DNA of 46,745 bases. Origin: Rhizobiaceae bacterium (GTDB lineage: Bacteria; Pseudomonadota; Alphaproteobacteria; Rhizobiales; Rhizobiaceae). The stretch is taken from NCBI GenBank assembly GCA_014238155.1, contig JABABQ010000036.1, positions 1 to 46,745 on the forward strand, read 5' to 3'. A program made the translations under genes and the position numbers. The notes under the pieces were generated by a model. The model was given only the letters and a program-made list of their open reading frames with translations, had not been told where the DNA came from and made no database searches. Shown here piece after piece: positions 41,143 to 46,745 of the stretch (positions are counted from its first letter, which is position 1; each line of letters opens with the position of its first letter).

Positions 41143-42510
41143 ATGTTGAAGATTCTCGCCAACAAAACCTATGCTCAGCTTTTCAGCGCCCAGATCGTGG
41201 CGTTGCTTGGAACCGGTCTGCTGACCATGGCGCTGGGACTGATGGCCTATGATCTGGCTGGCGATGCTGCAGGTCTGGTATTGGGCGGCGCGTTGACCAT
41301 TAAAATGGTGGCATATGTTGTGCTGTCGCCTGTCGCCAATGCATTGTTTGGCCGTTTTAACCGCAAGCACGTGTTGATAATCGCCGATCTGGTACGGGCG
41401 CTGGTGGCACTGTTGCTGCCCTTTGTCGATGAGATCTGGCAGATCTATGTGCTGATTTTCGTATTACAGACCGCCTCTGCCAGCTTCACACCGGCCTTTC
41501 AGGCAACGATCCCGGATATTTTGCCAAACGAAAAAGATTATACCAAAGCGCTCTCTTTGGCGCGATTGGCCTATGATCTGGAAAACATTATCAGCCCTTC
41601 AATGGCCGGTCTGCTGCTGACTGTGGTGAGCTATCACTGGCTGTTCAGCGGAACGGCACTGGGGTTTGGACTTTCCATGCTGCTGATTATCGTGGCGCGG
41701 TTTCCAAAGGCGACGGCGGCGGCAACGGCGGCGACCGCGGCTGCTCAAAAAGAACAGAGCTTCAAACAACGGCTGACGCGGGGCATTCGCATCTATCTGG
41801 CGACACCACGCCTGCGCGGATTGCTGGCCCTGAATTTTGTCGCCAGCGCCTCCAGCGCCATGGTGATTGTCAATACAGTCGTTATCGTGCGGAGCACGCT
41901 GAGCGGATCGGAAAGCGATGTGGCGATTGGCTTTGCAGCTTACGGGCTGGGTTCAATGATATCTGCGCTGACTTTGCCGAACCTGCTTGAGAATTATTCA
42001 GACCGTCCGGTCATGTTAGCGGGAGCGGCGGCGACGACAGCGGGTTTGACCCTGTTTGGCATCTACCTTGTGTCCGGTGGCGGGGTCGGGTGGACGGTTT
42101 TGTTGGTGCTGTGGATGGGTCTTGGCCTGTGTTATTCGATGATCTTAACGCCATCTGGACGATTGGTGCGGCGGTCATCCAACAGCGAAGATCGAACCGC
42201 CCTGTTTGCCGCACAATTTGCACTTTCCCATGGCTGCTGGCTGATCACCTATCCGCTGGCAGGGTGGCTTGGCCATGCGGCTGGCATGGGGGTGGCGATG
42301 CTGGTGCTGGGTCTGGTATCGGCCTTGGCATTGATGATTGGGCTGTTCGTTTGGCCACGCTCCCAAGGGGCGGATCTGGAGCACAGCCATGAAGACCTGC
42401 CAAAGGATCATCCGCACATGAAAGACCATCTGCAATCCGGGAAGGGGGCAAGTCATCGCCATGCCTTTGTCATAGACGACGAGCATCGCATCTGGCCTAC
42501 TCAAGGGTAG
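41143..42510 (+). CDS. MFS exporter with His-rich C-terminal tail
   Basis: About 455 residues with twelve membrane helices. The start MLKILANKTYAQLFSAQIVALLGTGLLTMALGLMAYDL and the loop FGRFNRKHVLI are MFS_3-like. The cytoplasmic tail (last 40 residues) is His/Asp-rich: EHSHEDLPKDHPHMKDHL and SHRHAFVIDDEHRIWP. Such tails occur on exporters linked to nickel, cobalt or similar metals, but the substrate is not proven. A short ATAAATAATAAA tract lies in the central cytoplasmic loop. It is divergent from imuA. Confidence 0.83.
   Translation: MLKILANKTYAQLFSAQIVALLGTGLLTMALGLMAYDLAGDAAGLVLGGALTIKMVAYVVLSPVANALFGRFNRKHVLIIADLVRALVALLLPFVDEIWQIYVLIFVLQTASASFTPAFQATIPDILPNEKDYTKALSLARLAYDLENIISPSMAGLLLTVVSYHWLFSGTALGFGLSMLLIIVARFPKATAAATAATAAAQKEQSFKQRLTRGIRIYLATPRLRGLLALNFVASASSAMVIVNTVVIVRSTLSGSESDVAIGFAAYGLGSMISALTLPNLLENYSDRPVMLAGAAATTAGLTLFGIYLVSGGGVGWTVLLVLWMGLGLCYSMILTPSGRLVRRSSNSEDRTALFAAQFALSHGCWLITYPLAGWLGHAAGMGVAMLVLGLVSALALMIGLFVWPRSQGADLEHSHEDLPKDHPHMKDHLQSGKGASHRHAFVIDDEHRIWPTQG
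41709..41744. repeat. In-frame GGCGAC/GGCGGC tract in the MFS gene
   Basis: GGCGACGGCGGCGGCAACGGC-like repeats, read in a different frame than in the Gly/Asp tracts, encode an Ala/Thr run in the loop after the sixth membrane helix. Confidence 0.65.
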
Positions 42511-42550
42511 GGTGGCCAGGGGTAGGGTGGGCCAGGGGTAGGGTGGGGAG
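42505..42550. repeat. G-rich triplicate (GGGTAGGGTGG) downstream of the MFS gene
   Basis: Three copies of a 14-16 base unit, GGGTAGGGTGGCCA and GGGGTAGGGTGGGCCA type, start on the stop codon of the MFS gene. The G-runs on the plus strand could fold into a G-quadruplex at the mRNA 3' end. Confidence 0.8.
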
Positions 42551-42558
42551 GTGACCAA

Positions 42559-42750
42559 TTAAAGCAGGCCTTCAAAGGGTTTTGTATCTGCTTTGGAAAG
42601 ATCCTCTGCATGGATCCAGAATCGTTTGAAAAAACCGCCAGACTGTTGTTGCTCATCTGGCGTTGACGCGTTTTCTGGCAAGATCAGATCACCGGACCGG
42701 GCTGTGGTGTCGGTGGGAAGGGTGAAAGCAAATTTCAAAATGTTGTTCAT
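42559..42750 (-). CDS. Small hypothetical protein
   Basis: About 63 residues: a start MNNILKFAFTLPTDTTARSGD and an end FFKRFWIHAEDLSKADTKPFEGLL with a Gln-rich middle. No family, signal peptide or strong ribosome binding site is seen. A longer in-frame start at 42807 exists. Composition looks protein-like. It is divergent from the regulator gene at 42880. Confidence 0.4.
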   Translation of the reverse strand: MNNILKFAFTLPTDTTARSGDLILPENASTPDEQQQSGGFFKRFWIHAEDLSKADTKPFEGLL

Positions 42751-42879
42751 TTTTGGTCTCTTAAGTGTATGCTGCGGAACTGAATTTAAATTATCTGCTC
42801 TACTCACCGCGCGCTTAACCGAAAGCTTTAGAATGCCTTGCCAATCGCTTTATTGTGCTTTCCTAAAGGTAGATTTGCA

Positions 42880-44406
42880 GTGATTTTTGGATTTGATGAC
42901 TTTCAGCTGAACACCCAGCTGCGTGAAATCAGGCGGGCGGGCAACATTGTGGAGGTCCAGCCGCAGGTATTTGAACTGATTGCCTATCTGGTTGAAAATC
43001 GTGACCGGGTTGTCAGCAAGGACGAGGTCATCGAACATGTCTGGGATGGCCGCATCATTTCAGACGGCGCGCTTAATGCGCGGATAAATTCGGCCCGCAC
43101 GGCGCTGGGTGACAGTGGCGATGCCCAAAAAATGATCAAGACATTTGCGCGCCGTGGCTTCAGGTTCGTCGGCCAGCAAGCACCTGAACCGGCCGAACCC
43201 CGCACATTGCAAAATGACGATGACAGGCCAACTCTGGCGGTGCTGCCATTCATCAACCTGTCCGGCGATCAGGAGCAGGACTATTTTTCCAATGGCATGG
43301 CAGTGGATCTGGCAATTGATCTGTCCAAACATGCCGGGCTGAAGCTGCTGTCGCGCAACATTACATTTACGCTCGATGAGGCTGATGGCGATCGGTTGCA
43401 AACTGTTAAAAAACTTGGCGTGACACATCTGGTTGAGGGCAGTGTGCGCAAGATGAATGACAGGATAAGGGTGAGCGTTGAATTGATTGGGGCCGCCGAC
43501 GGGGAAACCCTGTGGGCGGAACGCTATGACGGCGAATTTTCGGAGATTTTTGAGTTTCAGGATGCGATCCGCAGCCAGATCGTAACAGCGCTGAACGACA
43601 ACCTGCTTGGTGAGGCGCAGGTTGAACAGCAGGGGCGGGGCACGTCAAATGCCGTGGCCTATGATCTGTATATGAAAGGCCGCGAGCGCTATTTCCATTA
43701 TACTCCGGACGGTTTGAAAGACGCCATTGAACTGTTGAAGCAGGCGATCGATCTGGATGGCGATTTTGCCGACGCCCATGCCTACCTGGCCTATTTTTAT
43801 ACCGCGGTGCGCACCCTGCGGTTCATCGACATGGACGACCCGTTGGGATTGGCGGAAAGCTCTGCGCTGCAAGCCGTCAAACTGGCCCCGCAATCAGCTT
43901 TGGCCAATACCTGGCTGGGCTGGGTTTACGGATTGCGGGGCGAGCACCAGCGCGCCTACGACTTATTTGACAAGGCCATACTGATCGACCCTGAACTGCC
44001 TGAGGTTTTCACTTATTACGGTTCAATCTGCATTTATGGCGGGCGTCCGGAAATGGCGCTGAAACTTTCCCAGCGGGCGCTCGAACTGCACTCCTTTGCG
44101 CCGCCATCGTGGGATTTCCACGTCGGGCAGGCCCATTATCTGTTGAAGGATTTTGACAAGACAATCCAGAAATACGAGCAGGCGCGGGACCGGATTCCAA
44201 AATTTACGTCGCTGCGCCTGCACATGATTGCGGCCTATTGGGAGGCTGGTCGATTGGACGAGGCGCGTGGGGAAGTGGCGGCAGTGATGGAGATTGTGCC
44301 GGATTACACATTGACCATGGCGGCCGACAATTATCCCTATGTCGAGGGCGAGACGCGCAGCAGATTTTTGTCGTCTTTGAAGGCGGCGGGTATTCGGGAA
44401 CAGTAG
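42880..44406 (+). CDS. Winged-helix (OmpR/CadC-type) regulator with TPR domain
   Basis: About 508 residues. An N-terminal OmpR/CadC-like winged helix (MIFGFDDFQLNTQLREIRRAGNIVEVQPQVFELIAYLVENRDRVVSKDEVIEHVWDGRIIS) is followed by a TolB-like FlgO part (PTLAVLPFINLSGDQEQDYFSNGMAVDLAIDL) and six or so TPR-like helical pairs to the end. No membrane helix lies between them, unlike CadC, so it should be a cytoplasmic regulator with a scaffold or sensing domain. GTG 42880 has AAAGGT upstream and gives the family start; ATG 42838 is possible. The target genes are unknown. Confidence 0.85.
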   Translation: MIFGFDDFQLNTQLREIRRAGNIVEVQPQVFELIAYLVENRDRVVSKDEVIEHVWDGRIISDGALNARINSARTALGDSGDAQKMIKTFARRGFRFVGQQAPEPAEPRTLQNDDDRPTLAVLPFINLSGDQEQDYFSNGMAVDLAIDLSKHAGLKLLSRNITFTLDEADGDRLQTVKKLGVTHLVEGSVRKMNDRIRVSVELIGAADGETLWAERYDGEFSEIFEFQDAIRSQIVTALNDNLLGEAQVEQQGRGTSNAVAYDLYMKGRERYFHYTPDGLKDAIELLKQAIDLDGDFADAHAYLAYFYTAVRTLRFIDMDDPLGLAESSALQAVKLAPQSALANTWLGWVYGLRGEHQRAYDLFDKAILIDPELPEVFTYYGSICIYGGRPEMALKLSQRALELHSFAPPSWDFHVGQAHYLLKDFDKTIQKYEQARDRIPKFTSLRLHMIAAYWEAGRLDEARGEVAAVMEIVPDYTLTMAADNYPYVEGETRSRFLSSLKAAGIREQ

Positions 44407-44574
44407 ATTCTGAAATCGGTTTCGGCATTTTTCGACCGGATCTTTCAGTAAATGGTCGGCGCACGGTTTGATGGCCCGGGCATTTGGGCGGCATTGTGAT
44501 GATTTTGCGGGCAAGTTGCAGCGTCGGGCTTAACCAGGCGTTCGAAAACAACTTGAGTTGAGCAAAGAAATCTC

Positions 44575-44602
44575 TTGCAAAACAGGTGGGTTCCCCTGTA
44601 TT
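44575..44602 (+). promoter_or_regulatory. Promoter of the tRNA-Ser(GCU) remnant
   Basis: TTGCAA (44575-44580) and TGTATT (44597-44602) are spaced 16 bases apart, and the -10 lies 10 bases before the tRNA 5' end. It looks like an intact stable-RNA promoter, so the truncated tRNA is probably still transcribed into the element. Confidence 0.55.
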
Positions 44603-44611
44603 CCCGGCGGC

Positions 44612-44655
44612 GGAGAGGTGGCCGAGTGGTCGAAGGCGCGCCCCTGCTAAGGGTA
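44612..44655 (+). tRNA. tRNA-Ser(GCU), 5' half only
   Basis: GGAGAGG (acceptor arm), the D-arm GCCGAGTGGTCGAAGGC and the anticodon stem-loop with CTGCTAA (anticodon GCT) match tRNA-Ser. The match breaks off right after the anticodon stem at GGGTA. The variable arm, T-arm (no GGTTCAA) and acceptor 3' end are missing. An integrase gene ends 19 bases further on, so this is most likely an attachment junction (attL) of an integrated element. Confidence 0.8.
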
Positions 44656-44673
44656 TGAAGCAATCTTTCAACC

Positions 44674-45753
44674 TCATGTTTTGGCAGCCTTTTTCATTCG
44701 CTTGTCCAAAATTCCCCCACGTTTCCCCCACTGCTGATCGAAATCCCATCCGTATTCGAGGGCATCATCGCCCAGACCGGGGCCTTGTGTCTTGGTGTAG
44801 CGTTCCCAGGTATCTTTCTTCCATCCGCCCTCTCTCTTAAGCCGAAGCGGGTCTTTCAGTTGGGCATAGAACCAGGTTGCCCATGTGTGCCGACAGATGT
44901 GGGGGTGGATCAAATTAGGATCGAGACCTGCGTTGACGACCGCTGTTCGAAATGCCGACTCGATCTGGCCGCCGCGAATTCCATTGAATGTATATTCCTT
45001 GCCGTGCTGCGTGCGGAACAGGGCACCCTCACTATTGATTGTGTTCAGCGTCGATAGGGCAGCACGAACCCGAGGGATTAGAGTAATCCGCCGCTCATAC
45101 TTTCCCTTCGTGGTTTCGGCTCGAAGAATTGCGAATCCGCCTTCAAGATGAAGGTCATTGGCTTGGAGCTTCAACGCCTCCCCAACGCGGCATCCTTGGC
45201 CAATCAGGAATGTCACCAGTGCCGGCATGTGTTTGTTGAAGGATTGGTGTGTTGCCGCAATGAGCTTATCCGCCTCTTCCGGCAGCATAAAGTGCTCGCG
45301 CGGTTCGCCCTCCCGTCGCCGTTTCACCCTCAATGGCAAGCATAGTCGGGACATGGAAGCCAGGTTTATTACGGCGCCGACAGGTGTGAGTAGCTGCCTG
45401 TTTATTGTGGCACCGGCGGCGTTCGGATAAAGCGTCAGGGCCGCTCGGTTCAGACTTTGATTGGTGATTTCATCGCAAGCTGTATCTCCGAAATAGTCGA
45501 CCAGATTGCCCATGTAGCGTGGGCTGCCGCCTTGTTCCAGATAGTCGACTACGGCGTCTCCGAAGAGGTACGGTTCCTTCTTAACGGAATCACTGGCGAG
45601 GAGGACTTCGAGTTCGATTGACCTGCAAGCTCGCTTAGCTTCTGACTTGCTCTGGCTTTTGCAGATTCCCGTTGATTTTTCGATACGCTGTCCGTCGATC
45701 GTTCCCCGCGCGATCCAGCACGGCGATTTGGGGCGTTTAACTGGCTTGAGCAT
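44674..45753 (-). CDS. Tyrosine recombinase/integrase of the integrated element
   Basis: About 359 residues. The catalytic domain shows the first Arg in GQGCRVGEALKL, the Lys region TTKGKYERRI, HICRHTWATWF (HxxR), GWKKDTWERYTKT (the W/H and the nucleophile Tyr). The N-terminal part (SAM-like domain) carries PKSPCWIARGTIDGQRIEKST as in phage-type integrases of alphaproteobacteria. A strong GGAGG lies before the ATG. It reads toward the tRNA junction and ends 19 bases from it, as expected for an integrase next to its att site. The HTH gene upstream overlaps its start by about 200 bases. Confidence 0.9.
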   Translation of the reverse strand: MLKPVKRPKSPCWIARGTIDGQRIEKSTGICKSQSKSEAKRACRSIELEVLLASDSVKKEPYLFGDAVVDYLEQGGSPRYMGNLVDYFGDTACDEITNQSLNRAALTLYPNAAGATINRQLLTPVGAVINLASMSRLCLPLRVKRRREGEPREHFMLPEEADKLIAATHQSFNKHMPALVTFLIGQGCRVGEALKLQANDLHLEGGFAILRAETTKGKYERRITLIPRVRAALSTLNTINSEGALFRTQHGKEYTFNGIRGGQIESAFRTAVVNAGLDPNLIHPHICRHTWATWFYAQLKDPLRLKREGGWKKDTWERYTKTQGPGLGDDALEYGWDFDQQWGKRGGILDKRMKKAAKT

Positions 45754-45932
45754 GATTCCTCCGGTGCAATGATTTTTTCAACGTCTTCGGGCGAGAAGAA
45801 CATCGCCCTGCCGACAACACGATAGGCCCCGATGTGTCTGGCTTTCTCCCTCAAAGTTCGCTCATTGATCCGCACGCCAATTGCACACAGCTTTTCCACA
45901 AGCTGGCTGGGGGAAATCATGTCATCCAACAT
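45549..45932 (-). CDS. Excisionase-like HTH protein overlapping the integrase start
   Basis: About 127 residues. The N-terminal half is a MerR/AlpA-like winged HTH (ISPSQLVEKLCAIGVRINERTLREKARHIGAYRVVGRAMFFSPEDVEKII). The rest is a Ser/Arg-rich disordered tail. It overlaps the integrase gene by about 200 bases in another frame, an arrangement common in alphaproteobacterial integrative elements, where the HTH protein directs excision or regulates integrase. Start codon choice is uncertain: ATGs at 45932 and 45920 are both possible. Confidence 0.75.
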   Translation of the reverse strand: MLDDMISPSQLVEKLCAIGVRINERTLREKARHIGAYRVVGRAMFFSPEDVEKIIAPEESCSSQLNAPNRRAGSRGERSTDSVSKNQRESAKARASQKLSELAGQSNSKSSSPVIPLRRNRTSSETP

Positions 45933-46124
45933 CAATCTGGTCCCTTCGGTTGGCAGGTGTTTTGCAGAGAGGGCCGGACGCTACCCCGGCGTGCCCGTTT
46001 AGAAAACTGAGGCTACTTAAACGTGCAATCCGCACGATCACAGAAGCGGTTGCACGGCTCCAAAAATGGTTTCTTCCTCCGCAGCCAGCGGTCATATTTC
46101 TGCTCTCATGAGACCGGCTCCGAT

Positions 46125-46412
46125 TTACCTGGTCATCCTCTCATGCCCCTTCTTGAATTGGGTGCGAGCGGTGTTCGCGTTGAAGGGCATCTTCTTGCCC
46201 TTGTTGGCTGGAACATGAGCGCTCGGGAAGTATCCTGTCCGTCCGGTTTTCCAACCCTTCCTCGTGAAAAGGGACTTGATGTTGTCAAACGATACCTCGG
46301 ATCGATCGAACCTTTCGACAAACTGGCGGTGGGCCTGCTTGCGGGAATGAGTGCAGTTAGCCTTTAGCCAGGCCAATTCCGCTTTTGAATATGAGATGTA
46401 TCGCCTTGTCAT
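46125..46412 (-). pseudogene. N-terminal part of an HNH endonuclease-type protein, C-terminal part lost
   Basis: About 95 residues from ATG 46412. It has MTRRYISYSKAELAWLKANCTHSRKQAHRQF, RKGWKTGRTGYFPSAHVPANKGKKMPFNANTARTQFKKGH and then ends HERMTR. The same series of motifs opens phage HNH endonucleases, in which RTQFKKG is followed by a linker, GHER and the HNH domain. Here KKG runs directly into HER and stops, so the catalytic domain is missing. It may be a remnant or a small DNA-binding protein in its own right. Confidence 0.6.
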
Positions 46413-46542
46413 GATGCTACCGCACGTTTCTGGCGGCGTTGTTCTCCCGGACAACCGTAATCGCACTCAATCAAGCCGCCGCCGTTTGCCGGTATGAAAA
46501 GGGGGAGTGCCTCCAACACGGATAAGTGGGTGAGGGGTTCGC

Positions 46543-46725
46543 TCATGACAGCGCGCTCACAAGTGCCAGGCCTGACCAAAAGACCGCCACGCTCGACAGG
46601 CTAAAAAGCGACAGCATGAAAATATCTTTCCAAGGGGGAGGGGTTTTGTTCACTGCCGACGCCTCACAAAACAGGCTGGCGGAAAGACCGCTCATGCCGT
46701 TGATCCGCATCCATGCGAACTTCAT
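46543..46725 (-). CDS. Possible small membrane protein of the element
   Basis: About 60 residues with one hydrophobic segment at the end (FMLSLFSLSSVAVFWSGLALVSAL) after a polar part containing NKTPPPWKD. No family, no clear ribosome binding site. Real status uncertain. It lies upstream of the HNH-type remnant on the same strand. Confidence 0.35.
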   Translation of the reverse strand: MKFAWMRINGMSGLSASLFCEASAVNKTPPPWKDIFMLSLFSLSSVAVFWSGLALVSALS

Positions 46726-46745
46726 CAGCCCAGAATGGTTCTTCA

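Noticed and set aside
44612-44674. Group I intron in tRNA-Ser
   Set aside because: The break is after the anticodon stem, not in the loop, and no 3' half follows; an integrase gene starts at once.

Overview
The window looks like chromosome of an alphaproteobacterium, most likely of the Hyphomicrobiales (Rhizobiales) type. The evidence is an imuA-imuB-dnaE2 mutasome cassette behind a GTTC-N7-GTTC LexA box, a UvrB with a long N-terminal extension, an alphaproteobacterial-type family 4 uracil-DNA glycosylase, ETF-ubiquinone oxidoreductase, and the general gene style. Both ends carry mobile DNA. The assignment to an order is inference.

Layout. 1-470: the 3' end of an IS5-family transposase, abutted by a 275-bp MITE-like element that shares its terminal repeats. 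490-2534: a small membrane protein, a conserved hypothetical protein and a PAS-adenylate cyclase. 2.9-9.8 kb: a run of minus-strand housekeeping genes (MFS transporter, uracil-DNA glycosylase, membrane endonuclease/exonuclease/phosphatase protein, AMP nucleosidase, a DUF2147 protein, an epimerase/dehydratase). 10.1-14.1 kb: a small gene behind a SoxR/MerR-type promoter, a membrane adenylate cyclase, a frameshifted small secreted protein, and a divergent pair of unknown genes (secreted protein plus coiled-coil protein). 14.1-19 kb: uvrB and two alpha/beta hydrolases.

18.1-29.8 kb is one catabolic locus. A TetR regulator, an ACAD10/11-type acyl-CoA dehydrogenase and an epoxide-hydrolase-like protein run leftward. 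An SDR, a MaoC protein, a second SDR, an APH-type kinase, a third SDR, two acyl-CoA dehydrogenases, a thioesterase and ETF-QO run rightward. A 20-bp palindrome lies between the two arms. Together they look like a beta-oxidation branch that removes a hydroxylated or otherwise modified acyl-CoA, with electrons passing through ETF-QO to ubiquinone.

29.9-34.6 kb: a second pair of divergent unknown genes resembling the 12.8-14.1 kb pair, an AtcA-like hydrolase overlapping a PPOX-family flavoprotein, a GNAT, a HAD phosphatase, a secreted protein and a small membrane protein. 34.6-40.9 kb: the SOS mutasome. 41.1-44.4 kb: an MFS exporter with a His-rich tail and a winged-helix/TPR regulator. 44.6 kb to the end: the 5' half of a tRNA-Ser(GCU) gene that stops where an integrated element begins (tyrosine integrase, overlapping HTH protein, shortened HNH-type gene).

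The most unusual features are: short GC-rich hexamer-type tracts (GGCGGC/GGCGAC) sitting in frame inside at least seven conserved proteins; an RPE-like palindromic insert in dnaE2; two look-alike divergent pairs of a secreted protein and a cysteine-bracketed coiled-coil protein; and the split tRNA gene.
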